This document shows positions 37,499-46,169 of a stretch of 64,000 bases of DNA, piece after piece. The DNA lies in assembly GCA_017617065.1 (NCBI GenBank), contig JAFZWP010000021.1, positions 35,028 to 99,027 on the forward strand. The letters are read 5' to 3'. A program made the position numbers and the translations under genes. The notes below the pieces were generated by a model. That model saw only the letters and a list, made by a program, of their open reading frames with translations, did not search any database and had not been told where the DNA came from. The stretch is from Bacilli bacterium (GTDB lineage: Bacteria; Bacillota_I; Bacilli_A; ML615J-28; CAG-698). Position 1 is the stretch's first letter, and each line of letters opens with the position of its first letter.

Positions 37499-38854
37499 TT
37501 AGTCCTCCTTATAAAATGTAATCATCATATTACATTCATCTAATTTAGTATATTTTTCTAAAGCTTTTAAACTTTTTAGATAACCTACTACCATTAAAAC
37601 ATCATTATCTTTACAAACAACTAATGTTTTCTTTCTATCAATCATGCTTACATGGTTATCAATTAATATTCTACTTACTTTTTTAGTTCCACTAGCAGTA
37701 ATGATTTTATCACCATTTTGCCAGTTTCTTATAACTAGTGGTAAATAGTTATAGTTAAAACTCATCGAATAACAATTCTTGTTACTTAATTTACAAGCAT
37801 CGTCATCTATATTAATAATTTTAACTCTCACATTATCTATATTATACTCTAATTTATTCAAATCGTTAATAATAATTTCTATATTAACGTTTTCCTCAAC
37901 TTTATTTATAAACAGATATAACTCTGAATATGACTTAACAACACTAATAGAAGCAATATTAGATATTACATTTGCTTTATTAGAATTAATTATTTTAATA
38001 ATTTCATCTACTTGTTTACTTGATAATGCTTTCTCTTTTGTTAAGTGAAAAATAATTTCTTTTTGCATATATTCATGAATTTTCTTAAAATCTTCAATTC
38101 TAAATGAATATCCATCCTTTTCTTCCTTAACAATTGCTTTAATCAGATTATCACGATATTCGTTTAAAACAATCGAAGCATTCTTAATATTATTCTTCAT
38201 TTCAATAAAATTATTTGAAGCATCTTCAATGCAGTCAAATATCTTTGTTACATCATTGTGTCTAATTTTATTCCTAGAATAAATATCAGTATCATTGGTA
38301 TAATCTTCATAATACTTAATATTATTTGCTTTTGCATATTGTTTTATATCTTCTTTTAAAACACTTAAAAGAGGTCTAGCTATAATTCCTTCATCTATTT
38401 TTACTAGGTCGCTAATTCCTGCGTATCCTGCAAGATTAGATCCTCTTTGTAATCTAAATAACATTGTTTCAATGTCATCATTTAAATGATGCGCAAGTAA
38501 CAATACTTTAGCGTTTTCTTTAACCATTATATCTTTAAAGAATTTATATCTAATATCTCTTGCTTTTTCTTGGAAATTACCTTTTATTTCATCATGACTT
38601 ATATGATACACATGAATCTTTAAATTATTATCATGAGCATATTGGGTGATAAATTTTTCTTCTTCAATAGATTCTTTTCTTTTTCCGTGGTTAACATGAG
38701 CAATAATGATATTTGCATTTGTATACTTTTGCATTAAATCTAAAAGTACCATTGAATCAACCCCTGTAGATACTGCTATAACTACCCTAGACGAATCAAT
38801 ATCAATTTTTTTATTTTTAAAATACTCAACAATTACTTTTTGCAAGCTAACCAT
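37499..38854 (-). CDS. tilS: tRNA(Ile)-lysidine synthase
   Basis: The 451-residue enzyme attaches lysine to C34 of tRNA-Ile(CAU), letting it read AUA. The N-type ATP pyrophosphatase loop reads VIAVSTGVDSMVLLDLM, a common variant of SGGxDS, followed by HVNHGKRKES and AHHLNDDIETMLFRL. The N-terminal catalytic domain is followed by the weakly conserved C-terminal domains. It is the first gene of a long operon with a consensus promoter and an AAGGTGA site. Confidence 0.93.
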   Translation of the reverse strand: MVSLQKVIVEYFKNKKIDIDSSRVVIAVSTGVDSMVLLDLMQKYTNANIIIAHVNHGKRKESIEEEKFITQYAHDNNLKIHVYHISHDEIKGNFQEKARDIRYKFFKDIMVKENAKVLLLAHHLNDDIETMLFRLQRGSNLAGYAGISDLVKIDEGIIARPLLSVLKEDIKQYAKANNIKYYEDYTNDTDIYSRNKIRHNDVTKIFDCIEDASNNFIEMKNNIKNASIVLNEYRDNLIKAIVKEEKDGYSFRIEDFKKIHEYMQKEIIFHLTKEKALSSKQVDEIIKIINSNKANVISNIASISVVKSYSELYLFINKVEENVNIEIIINDLNKLEYNIDNVRVKIINIDDDACKLSNKNCYSMSFNYNYLPLVIRNWQNGDKIITASGTKKVSRILIDNHVSMIDRKKTLVVCKDNDVLMVVGYLKSLKALEKYTKLDECNMMITFYKED

Positions 38855-38872
38855 ATTATCACCTTTTTTATC

Positions 38873-38901
38873 ATTATACTATACGGATAGTTCTTTTTCA
38901 A
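38873..38901 (-). promoter_or_regulatory. Promoter of the tilS operon
   Basis: Minus-strand TTGAAA, a 17-base spacer and a perfect TATAAT, about 19 bases before tilS. Confidence 0.8.
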
Positions 38902-38939
38902 TTTAGCAAACCAGGCTTTAAGTTAATTTTAAAGTATAA

Positions 38940-38975
38940 ATAAAGCACTATAATCAATTAATTATAGTGCTTTAT
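38940..38975 (-). terminator. Terminator after the SUF operon
   Basis: A 15-base perfect stem (ATAAAGCACTATAAT with its complement) and a six-base loop. The T tract is interrupted but present. It lies just past the sufB stop. Confidence 0.7.
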
Positions 38976-38976
38976 T

Positions 38977-40380
38977 TTATCCAATAGCATCTTCCATTTC
39001 TAATTTAATCAATTGATTTAATTCTACAGCATATTCCATTGGCAATTCTTTAGCAAATGGTTCTATAAATCCCATTACAATCATTTGCATTGCATCGTTT
39101 TTCTTAATTCCTCTACTCATTAAGTAGAATAGTTGCTCTTCCGAAATCTTAGATACAGTTGCTTCGTGTTCAATACGTGATGTATTGTTTTGAACGATGT
39201 TAGTTGGTATTGTGTCACTTCTTGACTCATCATCCAAAATAATGGTATCGCACTGGACACTACTTTTACAATTTAGAGCGTTCTTAGAATGTTTTACTGT
39301 ACCGCGGTAGTTGACAACTCCTCCGCTTCTACAAATCGATTTTGAAATGATAGTAGATGATGTATTACTTGCTAAATGAATCATTTTAGCACCAGCATCT
39401 TGATATTGGCCTGCTCCAGCAAATGCAATTGATACACAATTACCTTTAGCGCCATCTCCTGCTAGTATACAAGCAGGGTATTTCATATTAAGCATTGAGC
39501 CAATATTTCCATCAATCCATTCCATTGTGGCATTCTTTAGGCAAAGGGCTCTTTTTGTGACTAGATTTATAATATTATTCGACCAGTTTTGGATTGTAGA
39601 ATAACGACAATAACCATTATCTTTTACATATATTTCTACAACAGCTGCATGAAGTGAATCTTTAGAATAAATTGGGGCTGTACATCCTTCTACATAATGT
39701 ACGCTAGCTCCTTCTTCTACAATTATCAAGCTTCTTTCAAATTGTCCCATCTTTTCGGAATTAATTCTAAAATATGATTGAAGGGGTTTTTCTAATACGA
39801 CTCCTTTAGGAATATAAATAAAACTACCACCACTCCAAACAGCCGTATTTAAAGCCGCATATTTATTATCAGTATAAGGTACTACCTTTCCAAAGTATTC
39901 TTTTACAATCTCTGGATATTTTTTAACTGCTGTATCAGTATCACAAAATAGCACGCCTTTTTCTTCTAATTCTTTGATTGTAGAGTGATATACTGCTTCA
40001 CTTTCAAATTGTGTTGATACACCAGCTAAAAACTTTCTTTCAGCTTCAGGTATGCCAATCTTATCAAAAGTGTCTTTGATTTCTTCTGGTACATCTTCCC
40101 ATTTAGAGGCTACATCTTTAGATGATTTGATGTAATATGTATAATCATCATAATCAATAAATGATAAATCAGGTCCAAAAGATGGAAGTTGTCTAGATAT
40201 AAACTCATTGTATGCTTTAATACGATATTCAAGCATCCAATCAGGCTCACCTTTTAGTTTAGATATTTCCTTAACAACATCTAAAGTCAATCCTTTTCCA
40301 GTTGAAGCAACAGTTTTGGCGTTTGTCTTAAAACCATATTTATAATCACCAATGATTGATTTAACATCTTGATTACTCAT
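38977..40380 (-). CDS. sufB: Fe-S cluster assembly scaffold SufB
   Basis: The 467-residue scaffold subunit forms the SufBCD complex on which [Fe-S] clusters are built. Diagnostic stretches are [49 protein letters not shown] and [21 protein letters not shown]. The preferred ATG has GGAG six bases upstream and overlaps the sufU end by eight bases; longer in-frame starts back to 40413 lack ribosome sites. It is the last gene of the sufCDSUB operon. Confidence 0.95.
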   Translation of the reverse strand: MSNQDVKSIIGDYKYGFKTNAKTVASTGKGLTLDVVKEISKLKGEPDWMLEYRIKAYNEFISRQLPSFGPDLSFIDYDDYTYYIKSSKDVASKWEDVPEEIKDTFDKIGIPEAERKFLAGVSTQFESEAVYHSTIKELEEKGVLFCDTDTAVKKYPEIVKEYFGKVVPYTDNKYAALNTAVWSGGSFIYIPKGVVLEKPLQSYFRINSEKMGQFERSLIIVEEGASVHYVEGCTAPIYSKDSLHAAVVEIYVKDNGYCRYSTIQNWSNNIINLVTKRALCLKNATMEWIDGNIGSMLNMKYPACILAGDGAKGNCVSIAFAGAGQYQDAGAKMIHLASNTSSTIISKSICRSGGVVNYRGTVKHSKNALNCKSSVQCDTIILDDESRSDTIPTNIVQNNTSRIEHEATVSKISEEQLFYLMSRGIKKNDAMQMIVMGFIEPFAKELPMEYAVELNQLIKLEMEDAIG

Positions 40381-40813
40381 TTTTATCTCCATCAGTATCA
40401 TCATTAATGACATCTTTCAAGGCTTGCCATGCAATTGTAGCGCATTTCATTCGTGCAGGAAATTGGGCTACTCCTTGATATACAAGAGCATCTTCTAATC
40501 TATCTTCATCTTTAACTTCTTCGCCTTTAATCATATTGAAGTAATCTTCAATAATTTCTTTTGCTTCGTTTACATCTTTTCCGCTTAATAACTCAGACAT
40601 TACCGAAGCGCTAGAACAACAAATTGAGCATCCCGCTCCATCATGGTTAACTTCTACTAATTTACCATTTTCAATTTTAGCTTCTACTGTAATATCATCT
40701 CCACAAGATGGATTATGTAAATGTTCGCATTTATATCCTTTTAATCCTTTATGGCGAGGACTTTTATAATGATCCATAATTATTTGTCTATATAAATTAT
40801 TCATATCATTCAT
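40373..40813 (-). CDS. sufU: Fe-S assembly sulfur-transfer protein SufU
   Basis: The 146-residue zinc protein accepts sulfur from SufS. It keeps [18 protein letters not shown], the first cysteine in HNPSCGDD, the [15 protein letters not shown] block and the final cysteine in [11 protein letters not shown]. An insertion compared with IscU marks it as the SufU type. The earliest in-frame codon is a GTG, but the ATG at 40813 with AGGTGA upstream is preferred. It is packed directly after sufS. Confidence 0.93.
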   Translation of the reverse strand: MNDMNNLYRQIIMDHYKSPRHKGLKGYKCEHLHNPSCGDDITVEAKIENGKLVEVNHDGAGCSICCSSASVMSELLSGKDVNEAKEIIEDYFNMIKGEEVKDEDRLEDALVYQGVAQFPARMKCATIAWQALKDVINDDTDGDKNE

Positions 40814-40822
40814 AATAATCAC

Positions 40823-42031
40823 CTAAAACTGTTTAAAGAAACTAATTGTTTCTTTGATTGCATCAATAAATGCATCAATATCTTCTTTATTATTATATAC
40901 ATATATACTAGCTCTTAACGTGCCATTTACGCCAAGCGTTCTAGATACAAGTTGTGCACAGTGATGTCCTGCACGTAATGCCACATTATAATTATCAAAG
41001 ATTGTGGCAGCATCGTGTGGATGAACGCCATTAATATTAAAATTGATAATACCTAAATCAGCATTCTTGTTATATATAGTTACATCTTTAATATCTTTTA
41101 ATTTATCAATTGCATATTTTAATAAATCTAATTCAACTTTTTGAATAGCATCATATCCGATAGCTTCAATAAATTCAATTGCTTTAGCGAGTCCAATAGC
41201 CTCAGCTATAGCAGGTGTACCTGTCTCAAAGCAATAAGGTGGCTTTTTAATTTCAGTTTTATTAAAATCTACATCATTATTCATATCTCCGCCAAAGTAA
41301 ACTGGTTCTAATTTTTTAAGCAAATCATATTTGCCATAAAATACACCAATACCAGTTGGTCCAAACATTTTGTGTCCTGAGAATGCTAAAAAGTCACAAT
41401 CAATATCTTTAACATCTACTTTGAAGTGTGGAATAAACTGAGCAGCATCTAAAACTACTAATATTCCTAACTCATGTACATAATTAATAATATCTTTGAT
41501 ATCAGTAATATATCCCATTGTATTAGATGCATATGTAATAGCTAATACTTTAGTATTAGTTGTAATCTTTGATTTAATGTTTTTTAAGCTAATACGATAA
41601 TTTTTATCTAAATCAATATAATCTAATACGATTCCATCCTTTTGCAAATTTTGCCAAGGCAAAATTGAAGAATGATGCTCTAGTGGAGTAGATAACACGT
41701 GATCTCCTGGATTTAGCGTTTTAGCTAGCATTAAATCAATTTGGTTTAATCCTTCGCTTGCGTTTCTACAAAATACTACTTCTTTGCTATCTGCATTAAT
41801 AAACTTAGCTACTTTGTCTCTTGCTTCTTCATAAGCTGTACTTGCTAAATAACTCATCTTATAAACGCCACGATGAATATTTACGCCATAATTTGCATAA
41901 TAATCATTCATTGCATCGATTACACAAGCAGGTTTTAGAGATGTTGCTGCATTATCCAAATAATGAAGTTCTTTATTGTTATTATATATTGGAAAATATT
42001 TACGAATATCTTCAATATTAATCTTATTCAT
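40823..42031 (-). CDS. sufS: Cysteine desulfurase SufS
   Basis: The 402-residue PLP enzyme removes sulfur from cysteine for cluster assembly. The PLP lysine is in DFLAFSGHKMFGPTG, and the catalytic cysteine lies in LRAGHHCAQ. The opening YLDNAATSLKP is typical of group II desulfurases. The start is the ATG at 42031 (AGGTGA upstream) rather than an in-frame GTG nine bases earlier. The gene lies between sufD and sufU. Confidence 0.95.
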   Translation of the reverse strand: MNKINIEDIRKYFPIYNNNKELHYLDNAATSLKPACVIDAMNDYYANYGVNIHRGVYKMSYLASTAYEEARDKVAKFINADSKEVVFCRNASEGLNQIDLMLAKTLNPGDHVLSTPLEHHSSILPWQNLQKDGIVLDYIDLDKNYRISLKNIKSKITTNTKVLAITYASNTMGYITDIKDIINYVHELGILVVLDAAQFIPHFKVDVKDIDCDFLAFSGHKMFGPTGIGVFYGKYDLLKKLEPVYFGGDMNNDVDFNKTEIKKPPYCFETGTPAIAEAIGLAKAIEFIEAIGYDAIQKVELDLLKYAIDKLKDIKDVTIYNKNADLGIINFNINGVHPHDAATIFDNYNVALRAGHHCAQLVSRTLGVNGTLRASIYVYNNKEDIDAFIDAIKETISFFKQF

Positions 42032-42040
42032 AACTTTCAC

Positions 42041-43039
42041 CTATTTTATTTTATTTAAAATATACTTACCCAAATTTGTTTCATTATAATCTTTAAAGTA
42101 TGGCGAAACATACGCTTCAATAATTAATTTTTCAGATTCCTCTTTTGTTAATCCTCTACTCATTAAATAATATAAAATTTCAGGATCAATAGCTCCAATT
42201 GAAGCACCGTGGCTTGCCAAAACATCATTTTCATCAATTATTAAAGCAGGATCAGCTTCTATACTTGAATATGTATCAACTAATATACCTTTAGTTTTTT
42301 GTTTTAAATCAGAATTTACACAGCCTTTATTAATTTGACCAATGTTTTTAATATTTAAAACAGAATTGTTGTTAGCAATTGCATATGTATTAAAGTTAGA
42401 TGCTGTATCTTCGTGTAAATGATAAACATTTAAATTTTGATTTTGTGCCTTCCCTGATTCATTTATCGCTACATTTAAAGCTGATAAAGAAATATCTTGT
42501 TGGAGAAGATACATATTTAGTGTTAAATCATTTATATTCGTATTGTTTTCTAATGATTTATAATTTAATTGATTAAATCTTAATAAATAGAATGATGTAT
42601 TAATTTTAGTTTCGCCACTGAACTCATGATATTCTCTAAAATTAACAACACTTTTATGGTGAATCAAAACATCCAACTTAATTTTTGCATCATTTACTAC
42701 ATATCCATAAACGATTGTTAAATTGACATTCAATCTTTTTGCAATATCTATTTGGTAATTAATATATTTAACATCATCGCATACATGTATTATTTTTAAA
42801 TTAACATCTTTTTTAACACTAACTAACGTTTTTACTTTAGCAAATCTATCAATTTCTTTTTCTAAATCAGTGTCATTTTTTCTTAAATAATCACTAAAAT
42901 CGATTGATTCGTTTACAGTAATTTCAACTTCTTCATCCGCATTAGTTTCAACTGCTTTACCATCGTTAAAAATGATGTACTTTTCGTTATCGTCGATTAG
43001 GGATTTTGCGGAATCGATTACTTCTAATAATTGTTTCAT
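42041..43039 (-). CDS. sufD: Fe-S assembly protein SufD
   Basis: The roughly 332-residue beta-helix protein is the paralogue of SufB. It keeps the C-terminal block SDLKQKTKGILVDTYSSIEADPALIIDENDVLASHGASIGAIDPEILYYLMSRG in recognisable form, including HGASIG. The N-terminal half is divergent and asparagine-rich, which is usual for SufD. The ATG at 43039 overlaps the sufC stop as ATGA; a longer in-frame TTG start at 43060 is less likely. Confidence 0.9.
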   Translation of the reverse strand: MKQLLEVIDSAKSLIDDNEKYIIFNDGKAVETNADEEVEITVNESIDFSDYLRKNDTDLEKEIDRFAKVKTLVSVKKDVNLKIIHVCDDVKYINYQIDIAKRLNVNLTIVYGYVVNDAKIKLDVLIHHKSVVNFREYHEFSGETKINTSFYLLRFNQLNYKSLENNTNINDLTLNMYLLQQDISLSALNVAINESGKAQNQNLNVYHLHEDTASNFNTYAIANNNSVLNIKNIGQINKGCVNSDLKQKTKGILVDTYSSIEADPALIIDENDVLASHGASIGAIDPEILYYLMSRGLTKEESEKLIIEAYVSPYFKDYNETNLGKYILNKIK

Positions 43040-43854
43040 TTTGTCTTCTTCGCTCCACAAACACCTAAAACTGCTTTTTTAGGTTCTTCTATATCTTCTA
43101 ATCCTAATTCTAGCTTTAACCAATCATATCCTTCTTGATCAATTTTAGTGATTAATTCTTTTCCACCACTTCTAACAATCTTTCCATCCATTAGAATATG
43201 AACATGACTTACATTAATATAATCTAATAATCTTTGATAATGAGTAATTACAATACTAGCAAAGTCAGGACTAGCCATATTATTAATATTTTCGCCAACT
43301 ATTTTCAAAGCATCTACATCAAGTCCTGAATCTATTTCATCAAGGATTGCAAAATGAGGCTTTAACATCTTCATTTGAAGAATTTCATTACGTTTCTTTT
43401 CTCCTCCTGAAAAGCCTTCGTTTATATATCTTTGAGGAAGATCGGGATTCATCTTTAAATCTGCTACTGATTTATCTAACTCTTTAATAAATTTAAATAA
43501 GGAAACATGTTCGCCATCATTTAGTCTAGTTTGCATTGCTGATTTAATAAAATCAGCATTAGTAACGCCACTAATTTCCATTGGATTTTGCATTGCTAAA
43601 AAGATACCTGCTCTACTTCTTTCATCAACACTCATTTCAAGTAAGTTAGCACCATCTAATAATATTTCACCACCCGTAACTACATATTTAGGATTACCCA
43701 TAATAGTAGCAGCAAGAGTTGATTTACCATTACCATTAGGTCCCATAATTGCATGCATTTCACCAGTATTAACAGTTAAACTTAATCCTTTTAATATTTC
43801 TTTTGATTCATCTTCTAAAATTGAAACATGTAAATCTTTAATTTCTAGTTTCAT
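43036..43854 (-). CDS. sufC: Fe-S assembly ATPase SufC
   Basis: The 272-residue ABC-type ATPase drives the SufBCD scaffold. Walker A is GPNGNGKSTLA, the signature region is FSGGEKKRNEILQM, and Walker B is FAILDEIDSGLDVDALK, all characteristic of SufC. A short C-terminal extension with Lys and two Cys (VLGVCGAKKTK, and upstream PKKA) goes beyond the usual end near residue 250. It is the first gene of the operon with a GAGGTGG site and ends in TGA. Confidence 0.95.
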   Translation of the reverse strand: MKLEIKDLHVSILEDESKEILKGLSLTVNTGEMHAIMGPNGNGKSTLAATIMGNPKYVVTGGEILLDGANLLEMSVDERSRAGIFLAMQNPMEISGVTNADFIKSAMQTRLNDGEHVSLFKFIKELDKSVADLKMNPDLPQRYINEGFSGGEKKRNEILQMKMLKPHFAILDEIDSGLDVDALKIVGENINNMASPDFASIVITHYQRLLDYINVSHVHILMDGKIVRSGGKELITKIDQEGYDWLKLELGLEDIEEPKKAVLGVCGAKKTK

Positions 43855-43881
43855 AATCCACCTCGTATCTTACTATTAACA

Positions 43882-43887
43882 ATTATA
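43882..43887 (-). promoter_or_regulatory. Probable -10 of the SUF operon promoter
   Basis: A perfect minus-strand TATAAT lies about 28 bases before sufC. The -35 is poorly defined (TTGTGC at a long spacing). Confidence 0.45.
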
Positions 43888-43919
43888 ACAAATTAATATT
43901 TTATCTGCACAATATACGA

Positions 43920-43956
43920 TAAAAAAAGTTTCACTCTATTTTTTAAAAGTGAAACT
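43920..43956 (-). terminator. Terminator of the secreted metallo-beta-lactamase-fold gene
   Basis: Hairpin AGTTTCACT/AGTGAAACT with a long loop and seven T on the minus strand. It separates this gene from the SUF operon. Confidence 0.75.
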
Positions 43957-43961
43957 ATATC

Positions 43962-45524
43962 TTAATTTGCAGCATCTTCATCCCATGTACGCCATTTTCT
44001 CGTGCCTTCAGCAGGGTTTTTGCTATCAGGTAAATAATCGCACATTCCGTAAGATGATGTATTCTTCTTATAATACTCTACATCACTATTAAACCACCAT
44101 GAATCTTTTAATAATGTATTGTTGTTAGAACAATTTACACTAATCTCTCCATTTACACATGATACTACAATATTACCGTTAAGTGATTCATATGTTTTTC
44201 CACGTAATGCAGCCAAACAATACATTTGATCTGTATATTTAGCAATTCTATTAATAGCTATTGTAGATGGGAATATTCTATCGATATCTTTAGTATATTC
44301 ATCGCTACCAGCAACACATGTAAATACTGCAATTTTTGGTTTAATTTCTTCTAGTAATACTTCGTTTGAAGAAGTTGGAGAGCCATGATGTCCAGCTTTA
44401 AATAAATCTGCTTCTGGTAATGTATTATATTGAATTAAATATTCTTCACCTTTTTCTTCCAAATCACCTAAGAAATAGAAATTCTTATTATTTACAGTTT
44501 CTGTAATTAGTACACACACCGAATAGTTATTTTCATCACTTGATTTGTGATCATAGAAATAATTGTAAAGAATGCTCATTGAAATGCCTTCTGCTATTTC
44601 ATATGTTCTTTTCGCACCATTAGTTTCATTCCAACAATCTAAAGCAGTATAATGTGTCATTCCTTTAGCAACAGCTGCATCTCTTTTAGCAATGTAATTA
44701 TTATAAAGAGTAGTAGTTTTATCTGAAAGAGCGAAATCTATAAATATTTCACATGTATAATACTCAAAAATAGAAGGAGCGCTCTTTGTGCCTACAAATC
44801 CCGCAATGTGATCTTGATCACCATGAGTTGCTATAACATATTCTAATATTCCATCAGTACAGTATTGATCGATATATGCTTCAATGATGCCAGCTGATCC
44901 TTGTCTTGGGCCAGCATCAATTAAAATGTCCGTATCACCTGCTTTAATATATATAGCATCACCAGCATATGCATAAGAAGAAGTTGGCTCAATAAAATGT
45001 ATTTCAAGTTTATCAGTTACAGTTACTAATGGTATGTCTTCTCCTGGATCGTCATCGCCACCTGGGTTATCGTTACCACCGGGATTGTCATTATCGCCTG
45101 GATTATCGTTACCACCTACATCGGTAGGCTTTGCTTTAACAGTAACAGTTACTTCATCAGTTTTTGTAGTGCCTTTATAAGCTACAGAATAAACTACTTT
45201 ATATGTACCGGGTTTACTTAAATCACTTACTTCTTGCCCTGATGCGTCATAATATTTAATTTCTACATCATCTTTTAAATTAGCATTGTATATGCCAAGA
45301 TAATCAAACGAAGCTTCATAATTTAAATTTAGACTATCTCCTTCGGTGATTTCCAAATTTTTGCTTTCGTTATTACCAGCTACTTTAACCTCTACATGAT
45401 ATACTGTGCCTTCTAAAGCAGAGATTCTAGGAGTAATTAATAAGCCTAATCCTAAAACCGCTAATATCACCAAAACAATAATTATACTTTTCGCCGATGT
45501 TTTTTTACTTTTTCTCTTTGCCAT
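43962..45524 (-). CDS. Secreted metallo-beta-lactamase-fold protein of the ComEC-MBL type
   Basis: The 520-residue protein starts with a basic leader and a membrane helix (about 12-32). An Ig-like domain follows (about 40-132), then a linker of four six-residue repeats of the NDNPGG type (139-162), and a metallo-beta-lactamase fold from about 170. Motifs are ILIDAGP, ATHGDQDHIAGF, the later FYFLGDLEEKGEEYL and FKAGHHGS, matching the hydrolase domain found in ComEC/Rec2 and in free secreted versions. It should be anchored outside the membrane. Substrates may be nucleic acid or phosphodiesters (inference). No ComEC channel helices are present. Confidence 0.8.
   Translation of the reverse strand: MAKRKSKKTSAKSIIIVLVILAVLGLGLLITPRISALEGTVYHVEVKVAGNNESKNLEITEGDSLNLNYEASFDYLGIYNANLKDDVEIKYYDASGQEVSDLSKPGTYKVVYSVAYKGTTKTDEVTVTVKAKPTDVGGNDNPGDNDNPGGNDNPGGDDDPGEDIPLVTVTDKLEIHFIEPTSSYAYAGDAIYIKAGDTDILIDAGPRQGSAGIIEAYIDQYCTDGILEYVIATHGDQDHIAGFVGTKSAPSIFEYYTCEIFIDFALSDKTTTLYNNYIAKRDAAVAKGMTHYTALDCWNETNGAKRTYEIAEGISMSILYNYFYDHKSSDENNYSVCVLITETVNNKNFYFLGDLEEKGEEYLIQYNTLPEADLFKAGHHGSPTSSNEVLLEEIKPKIAVFTCVAGSDEYTKDIDRIFPSTIAINRIAKYTDQMYCLAALRGKTYESLNGNIVVSCVNGEISVNCSNNNTLLKDSWWFNSDVEYYKKNTSSYGMCDYLPDSKNPAEGTRKWRTWDEDAAN
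45039..45110. repeat. Four 18-base coding repeats in the linker
   Basis: Four tandem units of six codons encode NDNPGD, NDNPGG, NDNPGG and DDDPGE between the Ig-like and hydrolase domains. Such repeats can vary in number by slippage. Confidence 0.75.
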
Positions 45525-45545
45525 GATATCCCCTCAACTAATTTA

Positions 45546-45574
45546 ATTATAATTAAATAAATATATTAATTCAA
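45546..45574 (-). promoter_or_regulatory. Promoter of the secreted metallo-beta-lactamase-fold gene
   Basis: Minus-strand TTGAAT, a 17-base spacer and a perfect TATAAT, about 20 bases upstream of the start. Confidence 0.75.
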
Positions 45575-45584
45575 TCATAAATTG

Positions 45585-45593
45585 TGATATAAT
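45585..45593 (+). promoter_or_regulatory. Extended -10 promoter of tRNA-Arg
   Basis: TGATATAAT (TGn plus a perfect -10) ends ten bases before the mature tRNA. There is no clear -35. Confidence 0.65.
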
Positions 45594-45603
45594 GCATATG
45601 TGT

Positions 45604-45680
45604 GTCCTGTTACCTCAGATGGATAGAGGACCCGCCTCCTAAGCGGGCTGCCGGCAGTTCGAATCTGCCACAGGACGCCA
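45604..45680 (+). tRNA. tRNA-Arg (anticodon CCT)
   Basis: Acceptor GTCCTGT/ACAGGAC, anticodon stem-loop CCCGCCTCCTAAGCGGG giving CCT, T-arm GGCAGTTCGAATCTGCC, discriminator G and an encoded CCA. The gene is 77 nt. Confidence 0.96.
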
Positions 45681-45690
45681 TTTAAATCAA

Positions 45691-45720
45691 AAGGAAGCAA
45701 ATTGATTGCTTCCTTTTTAT
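45691..45720. terminator. Terminator after tRNA-Arg, shared with the convergent operon
   Basis: Inverted repeat AAGGAAGCAA/TTGCTTCCTT with a five-base loop and a T run on the plus strand. It also overlaps the end of the convergent flavin reductase-like gene. Confidence 0.8.
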
Positions 45721-46160
45721 TTTTGATAACACCTTGGATCATATCCATCTAAATAATTAGCATCTTTAATTTCAGTATGATGCATTACTTCAAATGTAAT
45801 TAAATGATCACCATCAAGATTTTCGATTTTAATTACTTTTGCTGTCATTTGTATCTTAGCTCCATTAATAACAATTGCACTGCCATCTTCACTATAATTA
45901 ACATTATCAAATTTATCTACTTGTGAAGAATGATTCATACCAAATAAGGCTGCAACTTTGTGTTGCCCTTCTGCTAGAGCACTAATACCAACAATATCAT
46001 TTATTTCTATATTGTTACCAGTTTCAGACTGGCCACCAATTAGCATCATAACTTTACTATAATCTACCATCATGGCCCATGCACAAGTCATTCCATACAT
46101 TTTATTATTCTTTTTATAAGCAAGTATATTAGCTCCACATCTAAAAGCTTTTAATGTCAT
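45717..46160 (-). CDS. Small flavin reductase-like (FMN-binding split barrel) protein
   Basis: The 147-residue protein has the flavin reductase-like split-barrel pattern: NKMYGMTCAWAMMVDYSKVMMLIGGQSETG, then ALAEGQHKVAALFG, and a final HLITFEVMHHTE. This resembles FMN-binding flavoredoxin-type proteins. Its electron partner is not visible. It is the last gene of the XRE-mnmG operon, nine bases after the zinc-ribbon membrane gene, with an AGGAG site. Confidence 0.7.
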   Translation of the reverse strand: MTLKAFRCGANILAYKKNNKMYGMTCAWAMMVDYSKVMMLIGGQSETGNNIEINDIVGISALAEGQHKVAALFGMNHSSQVDKFDNVNYSEDGSAIVINGAKIQMTAKVIKIENLDGDHLITFEVMHHTEIKDANYLDGYDPRCYQK

Positions 46161-46169
46161 ATAATTCTC

